Assembly (NCBI GenBank): GCA_902803315.1
Contig: CADCPM010000075.1
Location: 1 to 63,557 of the forward strand
From: an uncultured Coriobacteriaceae bacterium
GTDB lineage: Bacteria > Actinomycetota > Coriobacteriia > Coriobacteriales > Atopobiaceae
Length of the DNA stretch: 63,557 nucleotides
Direction: 5' to 3'
Shown here: positions 1 to 8,586 of the stretch, in pieces
Layout: the number at the start of each line of letters is the position of its first letter
Position numbering within the stretch: position 1 is the first letter of the stretch
The notes under the pieces: generated by a model
The model's database searches: none
The model's input: the letters and a program-made list of their open reading frames with translations, nothing else
What the model was told of the DNA's origin: nothing
Program-made: the position numbers and the translations under genes

Positions 1-1010
1 CCGTTGCCAAGCGTGTACATCTTGCAGAGGGGAGCCGTCTTGCCCGTATCGGGATAGTCGTAGGCATAGCGTCCACGCGTGAGCGACGGGCAGCTCGCGG
101 GCTCTACGGCAACGAAACGTGTGTCTGGCTTCTTTCCCGTGAGCTTGTCGCGCATAAACGGTGCGATGAGGCCTCCGAGGTTGGATCCGCCGCCGGCACA
201 TCCGACCACGACGTCGGGGTATTCGCCAAGCTCGGCAAGCGCCGCCTCACACTCGAGGCCAATGATGGACTGATGGAGCAGCACTTGGTTGAGCACCGAG
301 CCAAGCTGATAGCGCCCTCGGTTTTCGGGTACGTGCAGTGCGCGCTCCACCGCCTCCGAGATGGCCGTACCAAGAGAGCCGGTATAGTTCTCGGGATTCT
401 CGAGCATCTTACGGCCGATTTCGGTGGTGTCGGAGGGGGAGGGAGTTACGTTTGCCCCAAAGGTCTCCATGACAGAGCGACGGAAAGGCTTCTGCTCATA
501 GCTTGCGCGCACCATAAACACGTCGCAGTCCAAGCCGTAGTGCGCGGCAGCCTCGGAGAGGGCGGTACCCCATTGGCCGGCTCCGGTTTCGGTGGTAATG
601 GTCGAGAGGCCCTGTTGTGCGGCATAGTAAGCTTGCGCCAGGGCAGAGTTGAGCTTGTGGGAACCGCTCGTGTTGTTGCCCTCGAACTTGTAGTAGATCT
701 TGGCTGGGGTGCCGAGCGCCTTCTCCAGGTTATAGGCACGGCAGAGCGGGCTGGGACGATACACCTTGTACATCTCGCGAATGCCTTCGGGAATGGGCAC
801 GTAGGCGGTCTCGTCGTCGAGCTCTTGTTTGCAAAGCTCCTCGGCAAACACGGGGGCGATGTGCTCTACCTGGGCTGGGGTGCCATCGGGCAGCAGCATG
901 CGCCCGGGCTTGGTGGGCATGTCGGAACGCAGGTTATACCAACTCGTGGGAATCTGCTCTTCGCTTAGGTAGACGCGATACGGGGCCTTCTTGGGATCGG
1001 TTGCGGACAT
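1..1010 (-). CDS. trpB: TrpB2-type tryptophan synthase beta chain, C-terminus off the window
   Basis: PLP enzyme that condenses indole and serine to tryptophan in the cytoplasm. The reading frame is open from the ATG at 1010 to the window edge (about 336 residues seen). The N-terminal extension (MSATDPKKAPYRVYL...) and the segment SGSHKLNSALAQAYY, where Lys119 would bind PLP, are typical of the TrpB2 subfamily rather than TrpB1, which normally pairs with TrpA. ETGAGQWG and the glycine-rich CAGGGSNLGG phosphate loop follow. No trpA is seen beside it, which fits TrpB2, often a stand-alone indole-salvage enzyme. A T-box with a Trp specifier lies directly upstream, so expression should rise when tRNA-Trp is uncharged. 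Subfamily assignment is by sequence feel and is fairly secure. Confidence 0.93.
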   Translation of the reverse strand, partial: MSATDPKKAPYRVYLSEEQIPTSWYNLRSDMPTKPGRMLLPDGTPAQVEHIAPVFAEELCKQELDDETAYVPIPEGIREMYKVYRPSPLCRAYNLEKALGTPAKIYYKFEGNNTSGSHKLNSALAQAYYAAQQGLSTITTETGAGQWGTALSEAAAHYGLDCDVFMVRASYEQKPFRRSVMETFGANVTPSPSDTTEIGRKMLENPENYTGSLGTAISEAVERALHVPENRGRYQLGSVLNQVLLHQSIIGLECEAALAELGEYPDVVVGCAGGGSNLGGLIAPFMRDKLTGKKPDTRFVAVEPASCPSLTRGRYAYDYPDTGKTAPLCKMYTLGN

Positions 1011-1053
1011 TGCTGCCTCCCTCTCTGGCGCATTGCGCCAATTGTGGGAACGG

Positions 1054-1340
1054 GCAGAAAAAAAAGAGAACGCCCGTCCCCGGCCATTGATCACGAGGAC
1101 AGGCGTAAGTGCCTGCGGTGCCACCTCGATTAGCGGACGCGCGCGTCCGCTCTCTCTGTGAAGGGCCAATACCCCTCTGCTCTGTAACGGGAGCACCCGT
1201 CGCGACTTCCTCGGAGATGTGCTCCGGTTCTTCGCGCCCTCAGCGGGTCCATTATGCCTCCCTGCCACCGCTCGGATCTCAGCTGCCCGAACTCTCTGTA
1301 CGCGCACTTGAAGGCTTTACTTCCGCTTCAAAGGTTTGTG
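1054..1340 (-). promoter_or_regulatory. T-box riboswitch, Trp (UGG) specifier, with terminator
   Basis: On the minus strand the leader contains the T-box sequence GAGGTGGCACCGCAGG (complement of about 1111-1126). It is followed by a terminator hairpin (GCCTGTCCTCG pairing with CGGGGACGGGC) and a run of T (complement 1054-1104). Upstream, an AGAGAG element and a TGGACC specifier-loop sequence are present; TGG (complement 1249-1251) followed by ACC is the usual specifier layout and reads Trp. The target is trpB2 at 1010. The T-box and terminator are seen directly; the full Stem I fold was not computed. Confidence 0.88.
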
Positions 1341-1498
1341 GTGCTATGCAATTGGGGAACATATTAGCGCCAATTTTGAGTTCGTATGGCTTAGAAACGA
1401 TATAGAAACGTAGAGAAGCTAGCGCGTGTCCTTGCCTTAGGGAATCACCGAATCTGCGGGGTACAGATAATAACGCTACTCGAGTTCATCACAAGATA

Positions 1499-1730
1499 AC
1501 CGAGGGGAGACGGAAGTGCACGTCGCAGTTCGCGAAGTGATAGCCGAGGGAGGGCCGGCCGTCACCGCGCGCAGTTCGCGAAGCGTTGTTTGAGCACAGT
1601 GACCGCCGACCCTCCCTCGGCGGGCGCAGCGTTGTTCGAGCACGGGCACTTCCGTCTCCCCTCGGCTATCGTAGCGTTGACCGGGCACGGTGACCGCCGG
1701 CCCTCCCTCGGCGGGCGCAGCGTTGTTCGA
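1499..1730. repeat. Modular inverted/direct repeat cluster downstream of the dlt operon
   Basis: Two 41-bp modules (1599-1639 and 1690-1730) differ at one base. Each holds a hairpin, CCGCCGA...TCGGCGG. An inverted shorter copy of that module is at about 1543-1566. A second module (CCGAGGGGAGACGGAAGTGC at 1500-1519) recurs inverted at 1646-1665. The cluster begins just past the transglutaminase stop codon in the direction of transcription, so it could fold as a 3' stem-loop array. The rest of 1345-1498 shows nothing else clear. Confidence 0.7.
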
Positions 1731-1733
1731 TTC

Positions 1734-2711
1734 TTAGGCGTTCTCGAAGTCTTGCATCTGCACGTTGTAGGTCGCCTCGGGGAGCATCCAGCCATCCGTC
1801 CCACGCGCGGTGTCGCATATGCATTTCGTGCCGTCCGAGGACGTTACGTACACGATGCCGTGGTCGCCCCAGCCACCACCTTGCAACTGTACGAGCACGC
1901 CTTCCGCCTTGGCATCGTCGAATCCCATGTACTGCATGCAGTATGAAAGAAACGCAGCGAACTCGTAACAGTTACCACTGCTGCCGTTTTCGTAATACAT
2001 GCGAGCGAACTCGGTGCGCCAATTCTTGCCTGACGGATGCTGGGCTGCGTCACGCTCCACGTATTCCGACCATGCCACGCCCTTGTATACCTCCAGGACG
2101 GCTGCGTCGCGATCCATGGAGGTGTTCGCTATGGAATCGCAGAAGGCCTTTACCTCGCTGTCGAGCACGGCGTCGCCCGAGGTGAATTTGCCAGACTTGG
2201 TCCAAGGCGAGTCAACGCCGTCTCCCTTTGCCGATTCGCTCTTGTTCGCATCGCCCCCCTTGTTTTCGGAGCTGGAGCTTGCGTTGGTGCTCGAGGAGCT
2301 TTGACTTGCGGTGGCGCTGGAAAGCTGCTGGGTAAGTGTGCTCACCTGGCTCTTCGCAACCTCAGCCTCCTTGTGGGCTTCCTCGATCTGTGGGGTAAGC
2401 ACCGATTTTGTTATGAAGACTGAGGCCGCCACCGCAATCGCGAGCAAAAGAATCACAACGATTACGGGCACTCCGCGACGGCGTTTGGGCGGTTGTGAGG
2501 ACGTTGAGCCACGACGCGATGTGGATGGTTGTGAGGCGTGTCGTGCGCCTTGCTGCCTGCTTCGGGCGCCCGCGCGAGAGGCGCTCGAACTCCTGCGGGC
2601 GTTTGAGCTGCGCCCACGAGATGTGGATTGCTCGGCGCGCACGGCGGTCCTACCGCGTCGCGTCGCGTTTATGGCGGGCCTTTCTTGGGTGTTGTCAACT
2701 TCTGCGTTCAC
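1734..2711 (-). CDS. Membrane-anchored transglutaminase-like cysteine protein
   Basis: A 325-residue protein with a very basic, Ser/Arg-rich cytoplasmic N-terminus (1-80), one membrane segment (about 81-100), a short coiled-coil stretch (about 108-135), a Ser-rich linker, and an extracellular domain. The domain shows the order Cys248 (GNCYEF), His284 (GDHGIVYV) and Asp300 (CDTARG), the Cys-His-Asp triad expected of transglutaminase-like folds. It is the last gene of the dlt run, 44 bp after the dltX-like gene, so it probably acts at the cell surface. Substrate is unknown; it could be a peptidase or cross-linking enzyme of cell-wall proteins. Confidence 0.72.
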   Translation of the reverse strand: MNAEVDNTQERPAINATRRGRTAVRAEQSTSRGRSSNARRSSSASRAGARSRQQGARHASQPSTSRRGSTSSQPPKRRRGVPVIVVILLLAIAVAASVFITKSVLTPQIEEAHKEAEVAKSQVSTLTQQLSSATASQSSSSTNASSSSENKGGDANKSESAKGDGVDSPWTKSGKFTSGDAVLDSEVKAFCDSIANTSMDRDAAVLEVYKGVAWSEYVERDAAQHPSGKNWRTEFARMYYENGSSGNCYEFAAFLSYCMQYMGFDDAKAEGVLVQLQGGGWGDHGIVYVTSSDGTKCICDTARGTDGWMLPEATYNVQMQDFENA

Positions 2712-2755
2712 GGAGGTCTCTCCTTAGAGGTAGTTACCGTTGGGTGTGAGCGTGA

Positions 2756-2935
2756 CTAGAACTGGTTGTAGATAAATTCGGCAGATGCCCCAAATCCCGA
2801 GAAGGTCACAAACACAAACAGACCTACCAAGGCTACGGCAATACTTGCCGTTATTACGACGCACGCCATGGCTGGATGTGAATCAAGCCATGAGTCGTAG
2901 CGCATGCGTATGGTCTTGGTCTTCTTGCGTGCCAT
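2756..2935 (-). CDS. dltX: DltX-like small membrane protein
   Basis: A 59-residue protein with a basic N-terminus (MARKKTKTIRMRYDSW) and one membrane helix (about residues 29-50). It ends in AEFIYNQF. DltX proteins of Firmicutes are about 50 residues, have one helix and end in a conserved FIYN-x-F-like peptide needed for teichoic-acid D-alanylation, so the match in size, topology and terminus is good. The ATG lies one base after the dltD stop, implying coupled translation. Unusually, it is at the end of the operon: in Firmicutes dltX precedes dltA. The family call is from motif recall, not a search. Confidence 0.7.
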   Translation of the reverse strand: MARKKTKTIRMRYDSWLDSHPAMACVVITASIAVALVGLFVFVTFSGFGASAEFIYNQF

Positions 2936-2936
2936 G

Positions 2937-4100
2937 TTATGCGCCTTCCGTCGCAAAGTCATAGAGTGCCTTTTGGGCTTCGATCCAGCCTGTCCATCCA
3001 AAGTGCACGATGTCGAACATAAAGTAGCGTTCGTATTCGCGGTCGGAGAAATCGGCCAGGCCTGCCGAGGGGTGAGACGCCACCACGTTGCGAATGTGCT
3101 CGTAGGCGTCTGCCCTTGTTTGCTGTGAAATGCCAATATGGTCATAGTAAGGACCCAGCGAGGGCTGAATAACCACCATGGGCGAGATTCCACAAGCCTC
3201 GCACACGCTCAAGAACAAGTCGAGGTCGTCGTATTCGGGGGTATTCGTATAGGTTTCGCTGGCACGTGTTCCAGCCAGTGAGCCGAGAGCCGGGGCGAGC
3301 TGAGAGGTGTAGAACTCATCCTCCACTCCCCAGTCGTTGGTGGTGCTCATGCGCTCGGCGTCCAAAAGCGCCTCTTCGTGCAGCGCGTCCCAATCGGGCG
3401 TCTCCATCGGTCCCTCTGCCAAGGGAATTCCGGATGCTCGCACCTCGTTGAGCTGGTTGCGGAGCTTGAGGTCGTCCATGGCGTCGAATACCGTTGCGTC
3501 CACGGTGTCTATGGGATCCGCCGGCGAGGCGGAGCGCAAAGTCGTCTCATCCACACCTTGCTGGGCGAGGCGCTCTCGTACGCGATCTCGAAGGTTGGCA
3601 GGAATCCGCCCATTCGCGTTGAACGCCCGGTAGAGGGAGCGAGAGAAGCGCGTTTGGAACGTGGCGTTGTCCAAGCCTCCGTCGGTAAACTGCCCGAGGC
3701 CAACAATTACGGCCACACGGTTGTTCGGCAGCCCGTCCTTTGCCATCGCGCCAAGGGCTATGGTATCCCAAAGGCACTGGTCGAATGCCTCGCCTACCAA
3801 CATGAGCCGTACGCCGTAGTTGTGGGTTCCCATAATGGCCGCAGGTACTTGCGGCACGAGGCGCGCGGGAGTGGAGAACTCGGATGAGCCGAGCACGAGC
3901 AGCGTGTTATCGTTGAGATTTGCTCGCACAAAACCCACGCTAGACGATTTGGCCCCGGAGTATACGTAGCCATAATCGGTATGCGCATCGTGCGCTTCCT
4001 GACTGGGAAGCACCACAAACGTACCTGCCACCACGCCAGCAGCAATGGCTACGCCTAGAGCGAGGGCGCCCAGGCGTCTATGGAGGGTCTTAGAATCCAT
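2937..4100 (-). CDS. dltD: D-alanyl transfer protein DltD
   Basis: A 387-residue extracellular SGNH/GDSL-like esterase-fold protein anchored by an N-terminal helix (about residues 10-31). Ser72/73 in LVLGSSEFS is the nucleophile position and D363-x-x-H366 in FDIVHFGWTGW supplies the other catalytic residues, all typical of DltD. It moves D-alanine onto teichoic acid after DltB export. It starts 9 bp after dltC and is followed one base later by the dltX-like gene, so these genes are co-transcribed. Confidence 0.92.
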   Translation of the reverse strand: MDSKTLHRRLGALALGVAIAAGVVAGTFVVLPSQEAHDAHTDYGYVYSGAKSSSVGFVRANLNDNTLLVLGSSEFSTPARLVPQVPAAIMGTHNYGVRLMLVGEAFDQCLWDTIALGAMAKDGLPNNRVAVIVGLGQFTDGGLDNATFQTRFSRSLYRAFNANGRIPANLRDRVRERLAQQGVDETTLRSASPADPIDTVDATVFDAMDDLKLRNQLNEVRASGIPLAEGPMETPDWDALHEEALLDAERMSTTNDWGVEDEFYTSQLAPALGSLAGTRASETYTNTPEYDDLDLFLSVCEACGISPMVVIQPSLGPYYDHIGISQQTRADAYEHIRNVVASHPSAGLADFSDREYERYFMFDIVHFGWTGWIEAQKALYDFATEGA

Positions 4101-4109
4101 ACGTCTTGC

Positions 4110-4349
4110 TTACATCCTCTCGCTTACGCGAGCGATTATCTTGTTGATGGTGTTCATCTGGTCGCGCTCAAGCTCGGTGGGAGCAATGGACACGCCGAAG
4201 TTGTCCTTAATTGCCACCAGCAGCTCGATTGCCGCCATGGAGTCCAGGATGTCCTCCTCAAAAAGGTCCATATCCAAGTCCTCGGCGGCATCGTCGTCGC
4301 CGGATATGTCTACCACAAGGTCGATGATTTGGCTTTCGAAGTCGTTCAT
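4110..4349 (-). CDS. dltC: D-alanyl carrier protein DltC
   Basis: A 79-residue acidic acyl-carrier-type protein. Ser37 in EEDILDSMAAIEL is the 4'-phosphopantetheine attachment site; the residue before it is Asp and the helix after it is typical. The start MNDFESQ at 4349 was chosen over an in-frame ATG 13 codons upstream because GGAAAGG sits at the right distance before it and the length then equals the family norm. DltA loads D-Ala on this carrier and DltB/DltX/DltD use it. Confidence 0.93.
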   Translation of the reverse strand: MNDFESQIIDLVVDISGDDDAAEDLDMDLFEEDILDSMAAIELLVAIKDNFGVSIAPTELERDQMNTINKIIARVSERM

Positions 4350-4397
4350 GTGCCAGCCTTTCCATTTGAGAGCTTTGATTTTATGCACATGGTAGCG

Positions 4398-5573
4398 CTA
4401 TGTGCCAAGTCCGAGGAGCGGGCTTACCACATATCCACCAAACAGCGCAAATCCAAAGAATACGACGACCATGTTTACCGTCCATGACGCTACGGCAAAC
4501 CAGCGGTCGCGACGGTGCTTCTTGTAGAACGACCACTTCTTCTGCAGATAGTGACAGAGCGCCAACATGATGCCGTGATATACGCCGTAAACAAGATAGT
4601 CGGGCGTGATTCCGTGCCAGGCACCCATGAGCACCATGTTTAGCATGAATCCCATGCAGGCGGTCGTAAGGCGCGACTTGAAGAGCTTGCGCGAGAGCGC
4701 AAACTGCGAGAAGCGCATAAACACGAAGTCACGCAGCCAGGTGGAAAGCGATATGTGCCAACGATCCCAGAACTCCTTGATGTCCTTCGCCAAAAAGGGC
4801 GCTCGGAAGTTGCGGGGAACCTCGACTCCCAGCGTCAGACCAAGGCCCATGGCCATGTTGGAGTAACCCGCAAAGTCGAAGAAGAGGTCCATGCCGTAGC
4901 AGAACACTTGGCCAATCCACGCGAGCGCGGGAACGCCAACCACGTTTGGCACCATCCACAGGCCCCATTGGGCAAGCGCGGAACCCACGAACTTGTACAC
5001 CGCGCCCAAAACGAACCAGCCAAGGCCGCGATACAGGCGATCCAGATAGGCGTCGCGCGAGAGGGGAGTCCGCAGGTCTTCCACAAACGGCCGGCTGCGC
5101 ATGATGGGCCCGGAGGTGAAGGGTGGGAAGAAGGCGAGGAACGACACGTACTCGCCCACGGTCATGTCCTCAATGAGGCCATCGCGCACCTCTATGAGTA
5201 CCTGCGCCGCCTTAAACGTGATATAGGAGATGCCCAAAAAGCCCGGGAAATCCGGAGCGAAGAGCACGCCGACCTTATATATTGCCAGCGGGGCTATCTG
5301 TAGTGCCAGAGCCACCCGATAGCGTGCGATGGCATGTGGATCGCCCCTTGCGAACATCGCGCGAACCCAAACGAAGAGCAATACGCTCATACCCATGTAC
5401 GCGATGAAGAAAGCGAGCGTAGGCAGCGAGCGACAGAAGAGCAGGACCAGCATGGCACACGATGCCACGAGGCCAAAGCGACCCATGGGTCGCTCCCTCA
5501 CTCCCAAGAGTATGGCAATCAGCACTATGGGCACGCATGCCACAAAGAATGCCGGCTCAGTGTAAAAGCTCAC
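4398..5573 (-). CDS. dltB: MBOAT acyltransferase DltB
   Basis: A 391-residue polytopic membrane protein of the MBOAT family. His320 in MGAWHG, with His333 in GVYHG nearby, matches the conserved MBOAT histidine; the loop DIKEFWDRWHISLSTWLRDFVF is the hallmark cytoplasmic signature. It takes D-alanine from DltC across the membrane. The start is GTG at 5573 preceded by AAGG. It lies between the tiny lipoprotein and dltC. Confidence 0.95.
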   Translation of the reverse strand: MSFYTEPAFFVACVPIVLIAILLGVRERPMGRFGLVASCAMLVLLFCRSLPTLAFFIAYMGMSVLLFVWVRAMFARGDPHAIARYRVALALQIAPLAIYKVGVLFAPDFPGFLGISYITFKAAQVLIEVRDGLIEDMTVGEYVSFLAFFPPFTSGPIMRSRPFVEDLRTPLSRDAYLDRLYRGLGWFVLGAVYKFVGSALAQWGLWMVPNVVGVPALAWIGQVFCYGMDLFFDFAGYSNMAMGLGLTLGVEVPRNFRAPFLAKDIKEFWDRWHISLSTWLRDFVFMRFSQFALSRKLFKSRLTTACMGFMLNMVLMGAWHGITPDYLVYGVYHGIMLALCHYLQKKWSFYKKHRRDRWFAVASWTVNMVVVFFGFALFGGYVVSPLLGLGT

Positions 5574-5608
5574 GGACGTACCTTGGTTTCCGAGTCGTGT
5601 CTACGAGA

Positions 5609-5752
5609 CTAGTTGTTGACGACGGGCATGTCCTCGCCGTAGCAGTTATCCTGGTCGTTCTTAGACCCGCCGCAACCGGCCATCGAAAGCGTCCCGATGA
5701 TGAGGACAAGGGCAACGAACAAAGATATAAGGGAGCGCGTGCGTGCGTTCAT
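5609..5752 (-). CDS. Tiny predicted lipoprotein within the dlt operon
   Basis: A 47-residue ORF: MNARTRSLISLFVALVLIIG begins a classic signal sequence, then TLSMAGC forms a lipobox, leaving a mature peptide of about 21 residues rich in Asp/Asn with a second Cys. GGAGAAAC precedes the ATG. It sits between dltA and dltB on the same strand, where Firmicute dlt operons have nothing. Function unknown; it may help the surface side of D-alanylation or be a sorting remnant. Confidence 0.72.
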   Translation of the reverse strand: MNARTRSLISLFVALVLIIGTLSMAGCGGSKNDQDNCYGEDMPVVNN

Positions 5753-5889
5753 GTTTCTCCTTCGGTCGGATTCTTGCTTGAGGGCCTAGGGCCCATAGGG
5801 CATCATACTCTAGCATACCTGCAAGTCGCTTTACGCAAAAGACACCATCTGCACGATTCCTCTTGCCAGGCTCTTCCAGCTAGCTATTT

Positions 5890-7458
5890 TTAGTCAATCC
5901 GCTGAGCGAGCACCTTTCTATCTGCCTTACCGTTTGTGTTGAGGGGCAAGTCGTCAAGGTATTTGAACGAGCGGGGAACCATATAGGCGGGGATGTTCTC
6001 GCGCAGGCGCGCCTTGAGCTTGCGCGTAAGCGCGATGCCGCGCTCCTGGGCGAGGTCGGTGGGAACCACGCATGCCACGAGGTGGTGGATGGCGCCGTTG
6101 CGCCACACGGGTAGCACGCAGGCCATCTGGACAAGGGGCGACGCGCAAAGCTGCGACTCAATGTCGCCAAGCTCGATGCGAAAGCCGTGGAGCTTGATCT
6201 GGAGGTCCAGCCTTCCGTGGAAGTAGATGCGACCATCCGGTCCGTAGTTCACCTCGTCGCCCGTCCTGTAGGACCTACGGCCGTGCGTGTAGGCGTCGGG
6301 ACAGGAGTGGAAGGCCTTGTCTGTGAGCTCGGGGCGGCCCCAATAGCCGCGTCCGACCGTCTCGCCCACAATGAAAAGCTCGCCTGACTCGCCGTCGGGA
6401 ACCCTTTCCAGCGTATCGGGATCGAGCACCAAAAGATCGGATCCGGTCTTGGGGTAGCCAATGGGCAGCGCGAGGTCGTTTTCCAGCAGCTCGTCGTCTA
6501 TCTCGCACAGCGTGACGAGGTCGGTCGACTCGGTGGGCCCGTAGCCGTTGAAAACGCGAATCCCCGGGAAGCGACGCTTGACCTCGCGCACGGTGGACGG
6601 ACGCAGCGTCTCTCCCGCAAGGAGCATGCGTTTGAGGTGTGGCATGAAAGAGTGGTCGAACGTGCTGTCCGAGAGGCATTGCTCAACGGAAGACGGCGTG
6701 GAGACCCAGTCGGTTGCGTTGCTGGCCGACAAAGCCTCGAACATGGACGACATGCTCGTTTCGGCACCCTTTTCGAGCGCGAAGGTGGTATCGCCGCGAA
6801 CGGTTCCGCACACCATGTCGGTGATGCTCACGTCGAAGGAGTAGGGGGTGCGGTTGAACCACACGCGCGGCCCGTCATCAAACGTATAGGCGTCGAGCAT
6901 CCACTTGGAGAACTCGTCCACGCATTCCGTGAGTATCTCCACGCCCTTGGGCTCGCCGGTTGAGCCAGAGGTGAAGAGGATATAGAAGGTGTCGTCCTTG
7001 TTGACGCCGCACAGTGCGGCTACGTCGGTAGATGCGGGGTCTTGCGCGCAGATGCCACGCAACTCTTCGAGCGATACGGTTGCGCAGGGAATGCCCTCAA
7101 GCTCAGACGACGTGGTGTTTATGAGGGTGGTGGCCCCTGCCTTGGTTTGGATCTGCTCTACGATGGCCGCAACGCGCGTAGCGGGAAACACCGTGTCGAT
7201 GGGTGCATACGCGTGGCCGGACTTGGCGCAGGCCAGCATGCAGGCCAACATGTAGGGCGATTTGTGCCCATAGAGCACCACGGGGACGCCTGCGGTAACG
7301 TTTTTTTCTTCCGAAAGCCAGCAGGCAAGCGCGTCGGAGCGTTCCTTTAGCTCGCCATAGGTCATGCGCTCGTCGTCGCTGTTTACAAACGCCAGCGTAT
7401 TGGGCGTGCGACGACACTGCTCCTCAATGGCGCAAACAAATGCGCTGCGATATGTCAT
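5890..7458 (-). CDS. dltA: D-alanine--D-alanyl carrier protein ligase DltA
   Basis: A 522-residue adenylation enzyme that activates D-alanine with ATP and loads it onto DltC. The P-loop-like A3 motif YILFTSGSTGEPKGV, the A5 motif NGYGPTES, the A7/A8 region YRTGDEVNYGPDGRIYFHGR and the C-terminal catalytic lysine region LPLNTNGKADRKVL are all present. The start MTYRSAF at 7458 is preferred over an ATG 16 codons upstream because the family begins here. First gene of the operon; repeat copy 1 lies upstream. Confidence 0.95.
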   Translation of the reverse strand: MTYRSAFVCAIEEQCRRTPNTLAFVNSDDERMTYGELKERSDALACWLSEEKNVTAGVPVVLYGHKSPYMLACMLACAKSGHAYAPIDTVFPATRVAAIVEQIQTKAGATTLINTTSSELEGIPCATVSLEELRGICAQDPASTDVAALCGVNKDDTFYILFTSGSTGEPKGVEILTECVDEFSKWMLDAYTFDDGPRVWFNRTPYSFDVSITDMVCGTVRGDTTFALEKGAETSMSSMFEALSASNATDWVSTPSSVEQCLSDSTFDHSFMPHLKRMLLAGETLRPSTVREVKRRFPGIRVFNGYGPTESTDLVTLCEIDDELLENDLALPIGYPKTGSDLLVLDPDTLERVPDGESGELFIVGETVGRGYWGRPELTDKAFHSCPDAYTHGRRSYRTGDEVNYGPDGRIYFHGRLDLQIKLHGFRIELGDIESQLCASPLVQMACVLPVWRNGAIHHLVACVVPTDLAQERGIALTRKLKARLRENIPAYMVPRSFKYLDDLPLNTNGKADRKVLAQRID

Positions 7459-7563
7459 GGTTCGTTCCCATCTGTGTTCAACTACAAAACTTCCTCGTTG
7501 CATCATACGGCAGCGAGCTCGGAATTTGTCGTGGACTTATTGTGCTTCACGTACTGGCCAAAG

Positions 7564-7683
7564 GTTACCGTTTATACCCTGCGCCTTTGTCCGGACCGCT
7601 AGAGGCGACTCGCAAAGCGAGCGAGCAAGGCGAGCGCGGAGCCGCATGCGGGACCGGCGAAGGCGCAGGGTGTAAACGGTAGC
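7564..7683 (+). repeat. 120-bp palindromic repeat, copy 1
   Basis: Outer arms of about 22 bp (GTTACCGTTTATACCCTGCG and its complement) enclose a core that begins GGCGACTCGCAAAGCGAGCG and ends GCCGCATGCGG. The core is shared with copies at 9845, 15193 and 53288 while the arms differ but stay complementary. It lies between the dltA start and the end of the SRAP gene. Confidence 0.9.
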
Positions 7684-7744
7684 GGCCAAAATGCCGGGCC
7701 CTTGGTGGCCAGGATTGTGTCCTGGGCGCAGGGCGGAACGAGGG

Positions 7745-8347
7745 CTAGAGCTCGGGCTCCGCATCCAGGCGAATCTTGGAGCGATAGGCAAGCGAGGCGT
7801 ACCTTGGCCCAAGCCACGTCTTGGATTCGCCAGGTGCCAGGACCAAGGGCATGCGCGTGTGATAGGCGCCTACGTCTGCATTGGGATTGGTGGTCACGAT
7901 CGAGAAGCGCCCGTCTTCCTGAACGCCGGCGAGCAGGAATACCTGACGTCCCGGCATGGTAAAGCGCACGTCGGAGCGCCTGCGCTCGGCAGACTTTGTC
8001 CATGACTCGTAAAATGCGCGTACCGGAACAAGGCACCGACCGTTAGTCATTGAGCTGGCCCAAAGGCCACTGCCCGAGGCGCTTTGACGCAACGCGGTGT
8101 CCATACGCGTGTTGAAGACGAGCTTCTGTGAGCCCTTTATGGTGGTATCGAAGCCCCAAATGAGCTCCGTTACCTGCAGTTCCCCTTCTTCGTCTGGGAC
8201 AAAGAGCGGCATCGGCTTGCCCGGGTAGGCGTCTGGTATCCTCGCCTTTGGGTCACGTGTGGGAACGCGTGCCCGACCAGTCTCCTTGAGGTCTATAAGC
8301 GCCTGCTCTAGCTCTTCAAAAAGAAGTGGAGAAACCCGGTGGCACAT
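7745..8347 (-). CDS. SRAP (HMCES/YedK) abasic-site shielding protein
   Basis: A 200-residue SOS-response-associated peptidase family protein that forms a DNA-protein crosslink with abasic sites in single-stranded DNA. The start at 8347 is fixed by the chemistry: Cys2 (MCHRVS) must be exposed after Met removal. Asn79 (FNTRMD), Glu114 (FYESW) and His163 (YHTRMP) complete the known active site. An ATG 18 codons upstream is therefore rejected. It stands alone, with an HTH gene divergent to it. Confidence 0.93.
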   Translation of the reverse strand: MCHRVSPLLFEELEQALIDLKETGRARVPTRDPKARIPDAYPGKPMPLFVPDEEGELQVTELIWGFDTTIKGSQKLVFNTRMDTALRQSASGSGLWASSMTNGRCLVPVRAFYESWTKSAERRRSDVRFTMPGRQVFLLAGVQEDGRFSIVTTNPNADVGAYHTRMPLVLAPGESKTWLGPRYASLAYRSKIRLDAEPEL

Positions 8348-8536
8348 GGCAATCCTATTCATCGATAAGGGCGTGGATGGTGCGATGATGTGATTAAGCA
8401 TACGCCTTGGCTAGTGCTTGCACCGACCACGTTCAAATGACCCTTGTATTGCTGCCGTTCGCGACTCATTAACGTCCGTATGTCGAACTGTCATCGGTTT
8501 TGATTAAAAGTGCGCGTAGCGCTTCCTATAGTGAGA

Positions 8537-8560
8537 GTCAACATATGCATATATGTGGAC
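8537..8560. promoter_or_regulatory. Palindromic operator candidate upstream of the HTH gene
   Basis: A 24-bp near-perfect palindrome, GTCAACATAT-GCAT-ATATGTGGAC, one mismatched pair. It ends 26 bp before the start of the small HTH gene and lies in the region divergent from the SRAP gene. A self-regulated operator is plausible; nothing proves the binder. Confidence 0.5.
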
Positions 8561-8586
8561 TATCAGGATGCGGGCAGGTGCTAACC

